This document shows, piece by piece, positions 34,103-43,944 of a stretch of 64,000 nt of DNA. The notes under the pieces were generated by a model that was not told where the DNA came from, did no database searches, and saw nothing but the letters and a program-made list of their open reading frames with translations. The position numbers and the translations under genes were made by a program. Source of the DNA: Limnohabitans sp. Bal53 (GTDB lineage Bacteria; Pseudomonadota; Gammaproteobacteria; Burkholderiales; Burkholderiaceae_C); contig NZ_NESH01000002.1 of assembly GCF_003063355.1 (NCBI RefSeq), forward strand, positions 682,001 to 746,000, in the 5' to 3' direction. Position 1 is the first letter of the stretch. Each line of letters starts with the position of its first letter.

Positions 34103-35277
34103 TCCTTGGGGACTGGCGACGGTCGCAAATGCCAAGCGCCCCGGGCCCCTGAGCCCACCGCAGCGCCCACCACCCAAAACAAGGGTGCAACGCCCACCAC
34201 GGCACCCAGTGAGCCAAAAAGCATAGGCATCAGCACACTCGACGCGTTGATGCTCATCAGGCGCAGGCCCAGCGCCTCGCCTTGCCTGTGCGGCGGGGTG
34301 ATTTGGTGCAAGGTGCTCATGATCATGGGCTGCACCGTGCCCAGCACAAGGCCCAGCAACACCGAGCACACGCCCATGGCCGCGGCACTGGGCATGAGCG
34401 GGTAAATTGCAAACAACAAAGCCGTGCACACCATGGCACTGGTGATGATTTGGTGCTCTTTGACGTGCCGCGCAATGAAGGGCAAACACACACGAATGAA
34501 AGCTGCTGCCAAGGCGAAAGCGCCCAGGATAGACCCCACCACCGAGGCGCTGTAACCCCGCTCATGACCGAGCACCGGCACCACAAAGGTGTGCACATCC
34601 CAGCACGAAGACAGCAGCCAATTCACGCCCAACAAACGCCGCATCATGGGCTCGGCCAGCAAATCCAGCGCCCGCCGGGGGTGGGCGTTGGGCAAATCCG
34701 GCGACAGGGGTAACTCGGGTACCTTGAGCACCCAAAACCAGGTGAACAGCGGGAAAACCGCCAGCAAGAAAAAGGCCCACTGGTAGCCCGACACATGGCC
34801 CGCTTCGGGCCCAGAAAAATCGATCAACAAGCCTGCCAAGACCGGGCCAACAAAGTTGGACACCGCAGGTCCCAAAGACAACCAACTGAAGGCCACTTTG
34901 AGCTCGGCCGGGTTTTTGGCCATGCGGCCCACATGGCGTTGCAAAGCGATCACGGCCATGCCGGTGGCGCCGCCTGCGGCCAAAGCGCTGACACACATGA
35001 CCGGAAAAATCGGCCAAAGCGCCGACAGCAACACACCCGAAGCGGACATCACCACGCTGATGCGCATGATTTTTTGCAAGCCCTTGCGGTCGCTGTAGCG
35101 GCCAGCCGGCAGGGCCAAAAACATGGGGGCCAAGGCAAACAAAGCCAACAAGGCCCCCACCGCCACGGCGCTGAAGCCTTGCTGCAAGGCCAGCAATGGG
35201 GTGGCCATTCGCGCGCCTGCCATGCAGGCATGCAAGAACATCTGGCCTGCGATCAGGCGGGCCAGATCAGGATTCAC
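34084..35277 (-). CDS. MFS transporter
   Basis: A 397-residue major-facilitator protein with about twelve helices. The cytoplasmic loop 2-3 motif is LPAGRYSDRKGLQKIM. A central cytoplasmic loop (KVPELPLSPDLPNAHPRRALDLL) separates the two six-helix halves. The substrate is unknown; drug or metabolite export is usual for this layout. Its start overlaps the rmuC stop as ATGA, placing it as last gene of a four-gene minus-strand operon. Confidence 0.85.
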   Translation of the reverse strand: MNPDLARLIAGQMFLHACMAGARMATPLLALQQGFSAVAVGALLALFALAPMFLALPAGRYSDRKGLQKIMRISVVMSASGVLLSALWPIFPVMCVSALAAGGATGMAVIALQRHVGRMAKNPAELKVAFSWLSLGPAVSNFVGPVLAGLLIDFSGPEAGHVSGYQWAFFLLAVFPLFTWFWVLKVPELPLSPDLPNAHPRRALDLLAEPMMRRLLGVNWLLSSCWDVHTFVVPVLGHERGYSASVVGSILGAFALAAAFIRVCLPFIARHVKEHQIITSAMVCTALLFAIYPLMPSAAAMGVCSVLLGLVLGTVQPMIMSTLHQITPPHRQGEALGLRLMSINASSVLMPMLFGSLGAVVGVAPLFWVVGAAVGSGARGAWHLRPSPVPKDHDTLS

Positions 35278-36704
35278 ACCGCACCTTCTTGCCGTCCTTC
35301 AGCAGCGCCTGGCAACAGGGCTTGCGCTTGAGACTCGGGCAAGGCATCGACCTGGCGCAAGGCCCGGTTCATCACGTTGCTGCGGGTCTGGGCTTGGTCG
35401 AGCGTGTTGAGCACGGTTTGGGTCTGGTTGCGCACTTTGTCCAGCACGTCACCAAACTTGCCAAACTCGGTCTTGACCGCGCCCAGCACTTGCCAGACTT
35501 CGCTGGAGCGTTTTTCCAGCGCCAAGGTTCGAAAGCCCATTTGCAAGGCGTTGAGCATGGCCATCAGGTTGGTCGGGCCCGCCAGCGTCACGCGGTGCTC
35601 ACGCTGCAGAGTTTCCATCAAACCGGGGCGGCGCAGCACTTCGGCGTACAGGCCTTCGGTGGGCAAGAACATGACCGCAAAGTCGGTGGTGTGCGGCGGC
35701 TCCAGGTACTTTTCGGCAATCGACTTGGCTTCGAGTTTGATGCGCGTCTCCAGCGCCTTGGCGCACAGCTCGGCTTGCACCGGGTCAGCGCGGCCTTGGG
35801 CTTCGAGCAGGCGCTCGTAGTCTTCGTTGGGAAACTTGGCATCAATCGGCAGCCACACGGGCTGGCCGCTGTCGGATCGACCAGGCAGGCGAATCGCAAA
35901 GTCCACCCGGTTTTTGTCGCCGGGGCGCGTGGCCACTTGCACCGCGTACTGCTCAGGCGTGAGGACTTGCTCGAGCAATGAGGCCAGCTGGGCCTCGCCA
36001 AACATGCCGCGCGTTTTCACGTTGGTCAGCAGGTGCTTGAGGTCCCCCACGCCTTGCGCCAAAGTGTTCATCTCGCCCAGCCCCTTGTGCACCTGCTCCA
36101 GGCGCTCGGCCACTTGTTTGAAGCTCTCGCCCAAGCGGGCTTGCAAGGTGGCCTGGAGTTTTTCGTCGACGGTCTGGCGCATTTCGTCCAGCTTGGCGGC
36201 ATTGCTTTGCTGCAGCTGCGACAGCTGGGTTTCCATGGTGCCGCGCATCTCGGTCAGGCGGCGGGCGTTTGCCTCCGACAGCGCATTGACCTGCTGGGCC
36301 AGGCTGTCGGTCAGGCTTTTTTGCAGCAAGGCCAATTGCTGGGCCAGTGCATCAATTTGCTGATTTTGCGTGCGGGTTGCTTCGGCGCTTTGCTGCAGCA
36401 GCGATTGCTGGAACAGCGTGAGGGTTTGCATGGCCTCTTGCCGGCCTTGTACGCCGGACTGGGCGATCTCGGAGCGCAGCTCGCGCTCCAAACGCTCGCT
36501 TTGGGTCTGAACAGCTGTGAACTGCTGGTGTTGCCAGGCGGCTTGTTCGGCCATTTTTTCGGCCATTTGCACAGCACTTTGCTCGGCCAACAATTGCGCA
36601 ATCTGCTCAGCCTGCGCACTGGCCGAGTTGCCGCCGCGCAGCAGCAACCAGACCAAGAGCAGCAGGTTCAGCCCGCCCAAGACCAGCAGGGCCCATTCAC
36701 TCAT
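35274..36704 (-). CDS. rmuC: DNA recombination protein RmuC
   Basis: A 476-residue protein: one N-terminal membrane helix (ALLVLGGLNLLLLVWLLL), a long coiled coil (about 30-200, rich in Gln/Glu/Ala), and the conserved RmuC domain with RGMFGEAQLASLLEQVLTPEQY, VDFAIRLPG, LPIDAKFPNEDYERL and VMFLPTEGLYAEVLR. RmuC limits DNA inversion and is related to restriction-like nuclease folds (D-x-K-type VDFAI…IDAKFP). Start and stop overlap both neighbours by four bases. Confidence 0.92.
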   Translation of the reverse strand: MSEWALLVLGGLNLLLLVWLLLRGGNSASAQAEQIAQLLAEQSAVQMAEKMAEQAAWQHQQFTAVQTQSERLERELRSEIAQSGVQGRQEAMQTLTLFQQSLLQQSAEATRTQNQQIDALAQQLALLQKSLTDSLAQQVNALSEANARRLTEMRGTMETQLSQLQQSNAAKLDEMRQTVDEKLQATLQARLGESFKQVAERLEQVHKGLGEMNTLAQGVGDLKHLLTNVKTRGMFGEAQLASLLEQVLTPEQYAVQVATRPGDKNRVDFAIRLPGRSDSGQPVWLPIDAKFPNEDYERLLEAQGRADPVQAELCAKALETRIKLEAKSIAEKYLEPPHTTDFAVMFLPTEGLYAEVLRRPGLMETLQREHRVTLAGPTNLMAMLNALQMGFRTLALEKRSSEVWQVLGAVKTEFGKFGDVLDKVRNQTQTVLNTLDQAQTRSNVMNRALRQVDALPESQAQALLPGAAEGRQEGAV

Positions 36705-37690
36705 GCAGCGGCGCCTGGCAGTGCGTTGAGCGGTGTCAGGGCTTGGCCCCCCGTCAAATAAGCCACCAGGTTGTCGGCCGCCAGCTGCGCCATGGCCATG
36801 CGGGTCTTGACGGTGCTGCTGGCAATGTGCGGCGTGAGCACCACGTTGGGCACGGTCAGCAAATCAGGGTTCAGTGCAGGCTCGCCCTCGAACACATCCA
36901 GACCGGCTGCGGCAATTTGGCCTGCAGCCAAAGCTTTGGCCAGCGCCGCGTCGTCCACAATGCCGCCGCGTGCGATGTTGACCAAGGTGGCCGTGGGCTT
37001 CATCTGTGCCAGTTCGGCCGCGCCAATGGTGTGGTGTGACTCGGCGCTGTAGGGCACGACCAGCATCACATGGTCAGCCGTTTTCAGCAATTCTTGCTTG
37101 GAGACATAACTGGCTTTGCACTCGGCTTCCAGCTCGGCGCTCAGGCGGCTGCGGTTGTGATAAATGACGTTCATGCCAAAGCCATGGGCTGCGCGGCGGG
37201 CAATGCCCTGGCCGATGCGCCCCATACCGATGATGCCGATGGTGGTGCCATGCACCTCGGCTCCGGCAAACATGTCGTAGCTCCACTTTTTCCACAAACC
37301 GGCGCGCAAATAGTGCTCGCTCTCGGTCACTCGGCGGGCTGTGGCCATAAGCAGGGCAAACCCAAAGTCGGCCGTGGTTTCGGTCAGCACATCGGGCGTA
37401 TTGCTGGCCACTACCCCAGCAGCGGTCATGGCGGGCACATCGAAGTTGTTGAAGCCCACGGCCATGTTGGCCACGATGCGCAGCTGCGGGTTGGCCTGCA
37501 GCAGCGCAGCGTCGATGCGCTCGCTGCCGGTGGTCAGTGCACCCACTTTGCCTTGCATGCGGCGGGTCAGCTCTTCGCCAGACCAGACCTCGTCGGCCTG
37601 GTTGCTCTCAACTTCAAACACCTGCGCCAAAGACTGCAGGACCTCAGGGAAGATGGCGCGGGCCACCAAAATGGAAGGTTTGGACATCAT
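36701..37690 (-). CDS. D-2-hydroxyacid dehydrogenase (glyoxylate/hydroxypyruvate reductase type)
   Basis: A 329-residue NAD(P)-dependent D-2-hydroxyacid dehydrogenase. It has the substrate-loop ANMAVGFNNFDVPAMTAAGV, nucleotide-binding TIGIIGMGRIGQGIARRA (about 150-167), Arg in LVNIARGGIVDDAAL, Glu in FEGEPALNPDLL and His in VVLTPHIASSTVKTRMAM. These features fit glyoxylate/hydroxypyruvate reductase (GhrB/GyaR). ATG 37690 overlaps the upstream antiporter stop as TAATG, with ATG 37687 as alternative; the longer frame from 37747 is rejected. Confidence 0.85.
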   Translation of the reverse strand: MMSKPSILVARAIFPEVLQSLAQVFEVESNQADEVWSGEELTRRMQGKVGALTTGSERIDAALLQANPQLRIVANMAVGFNNFDVPAMTAAGVVASNTPDVLTETTADFGFALLMATARRVTESEHYLRAGLWKKWSYDMFAGAEVHGTTIGIIGMGRIGQGIARRAAHGFGMNVIYHNRSRLSAELEAECKASYVSKQELLKTADHVMLVVPYSAESHHTIGAAELAQMKPTATLVNIARGGIVDDAALAKALAAGQIAAAGLDVFEGEPALNPDLLTVPNVVLTPHIASSTVKTRMAMAQLAADNLVAYLTGGQALTPLNALPGAAA

Positions 37691-39111
37691 TAGAACCAGA
37701 TGAAACTCATGACCACGAACAACGGAATCAGGACAGCGCCAGACCACAACATGTAACCAAAGAAGCTGGGCATTTTCACGCCACGGTCTTCGGCGATGGC
37801 TTTGACCATCAGGTTGGGCGCATTACCGATGTAGGTGTTGGCGCCCATGAACACGGCACCGGCAGAAATGGCGGCCAGCGTCGGGGCCAGTGTGGTCATC
37901 AGAACCTGCGGGTCACCTCCAGCGGTGTTAAAGAAGACCAAATAAGTGGGCGCATTGTCCAAGAAGGAACTGAGCAAGCCTGTGATCCAGAAGTACATCA
38001 TCACATTGGGGCTGCCATCGGGCTGAGTCACCGCGGCGACCACCGCCCCAAAAGGCCCATTAGCTCCCGCCTTGAGCATGGCAATGACCGGGATGATGGT
38101 CAAGAAAATGCCCGCGAACAATTTGGCCACTTCGGCCATGGGGGCCCAACCGAATTGGTTGTCCTCGTGCACCTTAAAGGGGGTGATTTTGAGCGACAAG
38201 AACGTCAAGGCAATCAGACCCAGATCACGCAAAACGCCAGGCAAGCCAACTTCGGTGCCGTAGATATTGAAAGACACCGGTGATTTCCAGAATCCGCTCA
38301 TCAACACCAAGGCGACCACGGCGCCGAGCAGCCAGAAGTTGATGGCCCCGTCAAAACCAATGGCTTTGGAGTCGGGGGTCGGGTCTTGAGGCAAGACCTC
38401 TTCACGGCGATGGCAGTACCAAGAATCGAGAACAAAAAAGATGGCCAGCAAACTGCCCACGAGGAACAAGGTCTCAGGGAAGATGGTTTTGATCGTCCAG
38501 AAGAAGTCAACGCCCTTCAAGAAGCCCAAAAACAAAGGCGGATCGCCCAAAGGCGTCAAGGAGCCGCCTGCGTTGGAGACAATGAAGATGAAAAACACCA
38601 CCACATGGGCCACATGCTTGCGGTTGTCGTTGGCCCGGATCAAGGGGCGAATCAGCAACATGGAGGCACCGGTGGTGCCCATGAAACTGGCCAACACCGC
38701 ACCAATTGCCAAAATGGCGGTATTCAAGCCAGGGCTGCCGTGCAAATTACCTCGGATGAAAATGCCACCCGACACGGTGAACAAGGCGGTGAGCAAGATG
38801 ATGAAGGGAATGTATTCGGCAAACAGGGCGTGAACTGTGTTCGCCCCTGCTGCTGCCGGTCCAAAGATGACAGCAAATGGCAGCAAAAACGCCAAGCCCC
38901 AAGCGGCGGCCACTTTACCGTAATGGTGGTGCCAAAAGTGCGGCACCAGCAAGGGCATCAAGGCGATCGACAACAAAATGCCTGCAAAAGGCACCCCCCA
39001 CAAGACAGACAGCTGAGCGCCATCGAAATCGGCGGCCCAAACCCCGCCTGACATGGCCAGCAATACTGGTAAAGCCAGCCAAGCGGTCCATCGTGTCCCC
39101 AAAAGCTTCAT
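37690..39111 (-). CDS. Sodium/proton antiporter-like IT-superfamily transporter
   Basis: A 473-residue membrane protein with a cleavable-looking N-terminal segment (MKLLGTRWTAWLALPVLLAMSGGVWAA) and about twelve helices. Motifs such as GGIFIRGNLHGSPGLNTAILAIGAVLASFMGTTGASMLLIRPLIRAN and SLTPLGDPPLFLGFLKGVDFFW match the CitMHS_2/NhaD-like group usually annotated as sodium:proton antiporters or putative citrate carriers. ATG 39111 has TTTGGAGATTTGCACC upstream. It is the promoter-proximal gene of the operon with the dehydrogenase, rmuC and MFS genes. Confidence 0.8.
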   Translation of the reverse strand: MKLLGTRWTAWLALPVLLAMSGGVWAADFDGAQLSVLWGVPFAGILLSIALMPLLVPHFWHHHYGKVAAAWGLAFLLPFAVIFGPAAAGANTVHALFAEYIPFIILLTALFTVSGGIFIRGNLHGSPGLNTAILAIGAVLASFMGTTGASMLLIRPLIRANDNRKHVAHVVVFFIFIVSNAGGSLTPLGDPPLFLGFLKGVDFFWTIKTIFPETLFLVGSLLAIFFVLDSWYCHRREEVLPQDPTPDSKAIGFDGAINFWLLGAVVALVLMSGFWKSPVSFNIYGTEVGLPGVLRDLGLIALTFLSLKITPFKVHEDNQFGWAPMAEVAKLFAGIFLTIIPVIAMLKAGANGPFGAVVAAVTQPDGSPNVMMYFWITGLLSSFLDNAPTYLVFFNTAGGDPQVLMTTLAPTLAAISAGAVFMGANTYIGNAPNLMVKAIAEDRGVKMPSFFGYMLWSGAVLIPLFVVMSFIWF

Positions 39112-39163
39112 GGTGCAAATCTCCAAATGAATGAAACTGATATTAACGGTGAAAGTTCCCGAT

Positions 39164-40348
39164 TCAGGTGCCCGGTGAGACTTCAAAAACCTGGCGCAAG
39201 TAAGCCAGGTATTTTTCGTCGTCACACATGCCCTTGCCCGGTGTGTCGGACAACTTGGCCACGGGCTGGCCATTGCAACGGGTCATTTTGATGACGATTT
39301 GCAGCGGCTCGTAACCCAAGTCGTTTGTGAGGTTGGTGCCCACGCCAAAGGCCAGCTGGCAGCGGTCGTGGAACTGTTGGTATAGCTCAATGGTGCGCGG
39401 AATGGTCAGGCCGTCACTGAAAATCAGCGTCTTGGTTTTCGGGTCGACCCGGTTGTGTTGGTAGTGCGCGATCATGCGCTCGCCCCAGCTGAACGGGTCA
39501 CCGCTATCGTGGCGGGCACCGTCAAACAGTTTGCAGAAATACAGGTCAAAGTCGCGCAAAAATGCGTTGAAACCATACACATCGCTCAGCGCAATGCCCA
39601 GGTCGCCCCGGTACTCCTTGGCCCAAGACTCAAAGGCAAACACCTGGCTGTCGCGCAAACGCGGACCCAAGGCCTGGCAGGCCTGCAAATACTCGTGCGC
39701 CATGGTGCCCAAGGGCGTCAGGCCCAGCAAATAGGCGTAGTACACATTACTGGTGCCTGCAAACTGGCCGCTCGGGCCAGTGCCCAGACGGGCGGACAGC
39801 ACGCGCAGCACCTCTTCGTGCCAGGCGCGGGAAAAACGGCGGCGCGTGCCGTAGTCGGCGATCTTGAGGGTTTCAAGGCCTGGGGCCTGCAGCTGCGCGA
39901 TTTTGGTGTCCAGGCGACGGCGGCCCTCCATCAGGTCGGGCACTTTTTGGGTATTTCGGAAGTACACCTCGTTGACGATGGCCAGCACCGGGATCTCGAA
40001 CAAAATCGTGTGCAGCCAAGGCCCCTGGATGGTGATATCGATCTCACCGGAGGGCAGCGCCGTGACCATGACGGACTTTTCATTGAGCCTGAACAAGCCC
40101 AGAAAGTCGACAAAGTCGCTCTTGATGAAACGCAGCGATCGCAGGTACTGCAGCTCAGCCTCTTTGAAGTTCAGGCTGCACAGGGAACGGATTTCCCGGC
40201 GAATCTCTTCAACAAACGGCGCCAAAGGCACGCCCGGGTTGCGGCACTTGAACTTGTACTCGACCTGCGCCCCCGGAAACTGGTGCAGCACGACCTGCAT
40301 CATGGTGAATTTGTACAGGTCGGTGTCGAGCAGGCTGGTGATGATCAT
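39164..40348 (-). CDS. pncB: Nicotinate phosphoribosyltransferase
   Basis: A 394-residue enzyme of the Preiss-Handler NAD salvage pathway. It has the N-terminal [36 protein letters not shown], the active-site region around [31 protein letters not shown] containing the phosphorylatable His, and [15 protein letters not shown]-terminal [39 protein letters not shown] is fully conserved-looking. Length is typical of the proteobacterial enzyme. It lies downstream of the Liv-type ABC genes, also on the minus strand, with a 77-base gap. Confidence 0.94.
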   Translation of the reverse strand: MIITSLLDTDLYKFTMMQVVLHQFPGAQVEYKFKCRNPGVPLAPFVEEIRREIRSLCSLNFKEAELQYLRSLRFIKSDFVDFLGLFRLNEKSVMVTALPSGEIDITIQGPWLHTILFEIPVLAIVNEVYFRNTQKVPDLMEGRRRLDTKIAQLQAPGLETLKIADYGTRRRFSRAWHEEVLRVLSARLGTGPSGQFAGTSNVYYAYLLGLTPLGTMAHEYLQACQALGPRLRDSQVFAFESWAKEYRGDLGIALSDVYGFNAFLRDFDLYFCKLFDGARHDSGDPFSWGERMIAHYQHNRVDPKTKTLIFSDGLTIPRTIELYQQFHDRCQLAFGVGTNLTNDLGYEPLQIVIKMTRCNGQPVAKLSDTPGKGMCDDEKYLAYLRQVFEVSPGT

Positions 40349-40425
40349 GGTTTTTGTCTCTGGCGGCTGGGGCCGCTCGTTGTTGCAAGGCAGTGTAAGG
40401 GATGGCCCACCCCGTCAAGGCAGGC

Positions 40426-41076
40426 TCATGCTCCCGAGTCCATGCGCCCGCTGGTCAGCACCAGCACCCGCTGCGCGTGCCGGGCCAGGATGTTGTTTTG
40501 CTCGGCCACCAGCATGGCCACACCTTCGCGGGCCAGTTGCAGCAAGGCGTCTCGCATGGCCGCCACCAGCACTGGGGCGATGCCCTCACAAGGCTCGTCC
40601 AACAGCAGCAGGCGCGGGCCGGTCATCAGGGTGCGGGCCAGCGCCAGCATTTGTTGCTCGCCGCCGCTCATCTGGCTGGCCGGGCGGTGCAGCATGGTTT
40701 GCAACTGTGGAAACAAAGCCATCACGCGCTCAAAGCGCTGTGCAGGCGTGGCTTGAGCGCTTGAGCCCGAGGGTGCGGCGATCCAGAGGTTTTCTTTCAC
40801 CGACAAGCCGGTGAACAAGCGACGGTCTTCGGCGACGAACCCCAAGCCTGCCTGGGCGCGGCGGTGTGCAGGCCAAGTTTGGATGGACTCGTTTTGCCAG
40901 GTGATGCGGCCTTGCGCACGGGGGCCGATGCCGATCAGGCTTTGCAGCAAGGTCGATTTACCCGCGCCGTTCAGGCCCTGAATCACGACCAACTCGCCCT
41001 CGCCCACCGACAAACTCACGTCGAACAAGGCTTGGGCTTGGCCATACCAGGCGTTCAGGCTTTCAACCTTGAGCAT
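40426..41076 (-). CDS. livF: Branched-chain amino acid-type ABC transporter ATPase (LivF)
   Basis: A 216-residue ABC ATPase with Walker A GLNGAGKSTLLQ, signature MSGGEQQMLALAR, Walker B LLLLDEPCEGIAP and the H-loop region. The LNAWYGQAQALFDVSL start and short length are typical of LivF. It overlaps the livG-like gene by 14 bases and is last in the transporter operon. The substrate could be branched-chain amino acids, amides or urea-like compounds; no binding protein is nearby to tell. Confidence 0.85.
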   Translation of the reverse strand: MLKVESLNAWYGQAQALFDVSLSVGEGELVVIQGLNGAGKSTLLQSLIGIGPRAQGRITWQNESIQTWPAHRRAQAGLGFVAEDRRLFTGLSVKENLWIAAPSGSSAQATPAQRFERVMALFPQLQTMLHRPASQMSGGEQQMLALARTLMTGPRLLLLDEPCEGIAPVLVAAMRDALLQLAREGVAMLVAEQNNILARHAQRVLVLTSGRMDSGA

Positions 41077-41884
41077 CGCGCAGGCCTTTCATGTCAAAGT
41101 CGAGTCCCAAGTAGCGCTCGCGCACCTGCGGATCTTGCGCCACCACGTCGGGCAGGCCGTCGGCCACCAATCGGCCTTGCATCAGCACCAGCACCCGGTC
41201 GGCCACGCCAAACACGGCGTCCATGTTGTGTTCGGTGTAGAGCACCGTCACGCCTTGCGAGGCCACCTGGCGCACCAGCGCCATCATGTCGGCCCGCTCG
41301 GCCAGAGCCAGCCCTGCTGCAGGCTCGTCCAGCAGCAGCAAAGATGGCGCCGCATGGGGAACTTGATGGGCCACAGCGCCGGACTCAAGCTCGGGCAAGC
41401 CCGCCAGCGCCATGGCCAGCTCCAAGCGCTTTTTTGCGCCATAAGGCAAATCGGCCACGGTGGCGTGGGCCTGGGCTTGCAAGCCCGCTTGCGCGGCCAG
41501 TCGCAGCGCCCGCTCGGGCTGGCGGCGGTCCAGACGGTCCCACCAGGTCAGTGACTGGGCACCGCGCAGCACCAGCTGGATGTTTTGCAACACGGTGAGC
41601 GCCTCAAAGGTTTGCGCCACCTGAAAAGTGCGGGCCACGCCCAAGCGCTGGCGCTCGGCAGGCGGTTTGGCCAACAAAGACTGGCCTTGCCACAGCACCT
41701 CACCCACGGTGGGCACCTGCTGGCCAGCCAGGCAAGCAAAACAGGTCGACTTGCCCGCGCCGTTGGGGCCGATCAGGGCCACGCACTGGCCTGCGGGCAC
41801 AGAGAAGTCCACACCGTCCAACGCCCGCACACCACCAAAGTGTTTGGACAGGCCCTTGACCTGCAAAACTGTTGAAAGGCTCAT
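41063..41884 (-). CDS. livG: Branched-chain amino acid-type ABC transporter ATPase (LivG)
   Basis: A 273-residue ABC ATPase. It has Walker A GPNGAGKSTCF, a LivG-type signature LPYGAKKRLELAMALAG in place of LSYGQQRRLE, and Walker B LLLLDEPAAGLA followed by EHNMDAVFGVADRVLVLMQGRLVADG. An unusual insert (LPELESGAVAHQVPHAAPS) lies just before Walker B. ATG 41884 (MSLSTVLQVKGLSKHFGG) is chosen because the longer frame translates a REP-like repeat. It pairs with the adjacent livF-like gene. Confidence 0.85.
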   Translation of the reverse strand: MSLSTVLQVKGLSKHFGGVRALDGVDFSVPAGQCVALIGPNGAGKSTCFACLAGQQVPTVGEVLWQGQSLLAKPPAERQRLGVARTFQVAQTFEALTVLQNIQLVLRGAQSLTWWDRLDRRQPERALRLAAQAGLQAQAHATVADLPYGAKKRLELAMALAGLPELESGAVAHQVPHAAPSLLLLDEPAAGLALAERADMMALVRQVASQGVTVLYTEHNMDAVFGVADRVLVLMQGRLVADGLPDVVAQDPQVRERYLGLDFDMKGLRDAQG

Positions 41885-41896
41885 GCGCACCCCCTT

Positions 41897-42023
41897 GGAT
41901 TGCCGCGCTTCGCTCGCCATGACATGTCACGCGTCATCGCGAGGCAAGATGCGACCCATGGATTGCCGCGCTTCGCTCGCCATGACGGGGGACGTGTCAT
42001 CGCGAGGCACGAAGCGATCCATT
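41897..42023. repeat. REP-like palindromic repeat cluster
   Basis: A 27-base unit beginning GGATTGCCGCGCTTCGC and ending GCCATGAC occurs twice (41897-41923 and 41960-41986). Partly complementary units of the form GTCATCGCGAGGC…GCGAYCCAT follow at about 41933-41959 and 41995-42023. The arrangement of alternating inverted units is that of a bacterial interspersed mosaic element. It fills the gap between the fused permease and livG. Confidence 0.7.
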
Positions 42024-42044
42024 TTGGGCTGAAGGAGGCGCGCA

Positions 42045-43919
42045 TCATGCCAATACCCCCTTGCGACCCAAACGCCGATCTGCCCACAAGGACTGCACAC
42101 CACCCAATACGCCACTGGGGGCCAGCACCATGACCAACATGATCACCAGACCCAACACGCCGCGCCAATAATCCAGGCCTTGCCCCAACTCGGCCCCGCC
42201 CCAAACCAAGAGTGCACTGCCCACAGCCGAGCCCCAAAGCTGATGCACGCCTCCCAGCAAAATCACCAGCAGCGCATCAACCGACATGGCAACCGAAGCG
42301 ACCGATGGAAACACGGCCCCTTTGAAGGCAGCCCACAAACCGCCGGCGAGGCCCGCCAAGGTGGCGCTGGCCACAAACACCTGGTAGCGCAGAGCCTGGA
42401 CAGGCAAACCACTGGCCGCAGCACGCAGCGGCGCGTCCCGCACAGCCTGCAAAGCCGCGCCCCGACTGGAGCGGGCCACGCGGGCCATACCCGCCAAAGC
42501 CACGAGCATGAAGACGCACAGCGCCGCGTCCCACAGGGCACGCGACTCGGGTGCGATCAAACGCAGGCCAATCAGGCCGTTGTCGCCCCCGGTAAGCCCC
42601 ACCCACTGTGTGGCCCCCGCCCAAATCATTTGCGCCAGCGCCAGCGACAGCATGGCCAGGTACACCCCACTGCTGCGCACCACCAAAGCGCCAAAGGCCA
42701 AAGCCACGGCCAGCGCCAGCGCCATGCCCGCGGCCAAAGCGGCCGGCAAATCCGCACCCCAGTGCAGATGCGACAGCGCGGCGCCATAGGCCCCCAGCGC
42801 AAAAAACGCCGCATGGCCAAAACTGACCAAGCCGCCCAAAGCCATCATCCACTGCAGGCTCAGGCCAAACAGCATCATCACCATCACGTCTTCGGCCAGG
42901 CTGCGGCCGTAATCGCCCTGCCCCCAGGCCAGCAGCGTGAGGCCGACAAAGATCGCGACAAACAGCGCCCGGCCCCAAAGAGCCACAGGCCACAGCGCAA
43001 ACACCGGCACGCTTTCGCGTTGCTCGGCATGCGCGGCCGATCCGGCCAGGCCCTGCGGCCGCCAAACCAGCACCACGGCCATGGTCAAAAACACCAACAC
43101 CAAAGTCGCTTGCGGGAAAAAGCTCAGACCCAAAGCGTGGATCACGCCAATCAGCACCGCCGCCACAAAAGCCCCGCCAATGCTGCCCAAGCCCCCTGTG
43201 ACCACGACCACAAAGGTCTCAACCACCACGTTCACATCCATTTGCAAGTGCGCCGGCTCGCGCGGCAATTGCAGCGCCCCGGCCAAGCCCGCCAAGCCGC
43301 AGCCCAGCATCACCACGCCCAGCATGAGCGGCGCGGGGTTCACACCCAGCGCGCCCAACATCTCGCGGTCTTGGGTGGCGGCTTTCACGCGATGGCCCCA
43401 CAGCGTGCGCGTGAGCAAGAGGTGCAGGCCCAGCCAGACCAAGGGGCCCAGCGCCAAAGTGAACAATTGCCAGGTCGGGAAAAACGACTCGCCCAGCTCG
43501 ATCGCGCCTTTGAGGCCCGGAAAGCGTGGCGCGAACACCTCCTCCGGGCCAAAGAACCAACGCATCGCGTCGTGCAGCGCCAGCGTCAAGCCAAAGGTGG
43601 CCACCAGTTGGTAGAGCTGAGGGGCGTGGCGCATGCGCCTGAGCAGTGTGACTTCGGTCACGGCCCCCAAAATGGCAGCCACACAGGCGCCCATCAAAAT
43701 GACCGCGCCATAACCCCAAGCGGTATCCGCCATGTCGGGCCACCAGTTCGTCACCGCATGCGCCGACCATAAAGCGCCCAGCATGAAGAAGCTGCCGTGC
43801 GCAAAATTGACGATCCGGGTCACGCCAAAAATCAGCGTCAGGCCAGAGGCCATCAAGAACAAGGTGGTGGCGTGGCTCAGGCCATTGAGCAGTTGCAGCG
43901 CCAGTACTTCGAATCCCAA
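42045..43919 (-). CDS. Fused LivH-LivM ABC permease
   Basis: A 624-residue permease. Residues about 1-290 are LivH-like (LNGLSHATTLFLMASGLTLIFGVTRIVNFAHGSFFMLGAL… and VVTGGLGSIGGAFVAAVLIG). Residues about 320-610 are LivM-like (GLSLQWMMALGGLVSFGHAAFFALGAYGAAL… and FKGAVFPSVASVAMSVDALLVILLGGVHQLWGSAVGSAL). In most organisms these are two genes. The start appears to be TTG (43919) with AAGG eight bases upstream. Neither a LivK-type binding protein nor its gene is in the flanks, so ligand capture must be encoded elsewhere. Confidence 0.85.
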   Translation of the reverse strand: MGFEVLALQLLNGLSHATTLFLMASGLTLIFGVTRIVNFAHGSFFMLGALWSAHAVTNWWPDMADTAWGYGAVILMGACVAAILGAVTEVTLLRRMRHAPQLYQLVATFGLTLALHDAMRWFFGPEEVFAPRFPGLKGAIELGESFFPTWQLFTLALGPLVWLGLHLLLTRTLWGHRVKAATQDREMLGALGVNPAPLMLGVVMLGCGLAGLAGALQLPREPAHLQMDVNVVVETFVVVVTGGLGSIGGAFVAAVLIGVIHALGLSFFPQATLVLVFLTMAVVLVWRPQGLAGSAAHAEQRESVPVFALWPVALWGRALFVAIFVGLTLLAWGQGDYGRSLAEDVMVMMLFGLSLQWMMALGGLVSFGHAAFFALGAYGAALSHLHWGADLPAALAAGMALALAVALAFGALVVRSSGVYLAMLSLALAQMIWAGATQWVGLTGGDNGLIGLRLIAPESRALWDAALCVFMLVALAGMARVARSSRGAALQAVRDAPLRAAASGLPVQALRYQVFVASATLAGLAGGLWAAFKGAVFPSVASVAMSVDALLVILLGGVHQLWGSAVGSALLVWGGAELGQGLDYWRGVLGLVIMLVMVLAPSGVLGGVQSLWADRRLGRKGVLA

Positions 43920-43944
43920 ACCAGGCCCTTGTCTTTAAAAAGTG

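Noticed and set aside
42180-43772. 530-codon open frame on the plus strand
   Set aside because: Antisense to the fused LivH-LivM permease; Gln/His/Arg-rich, no domain.
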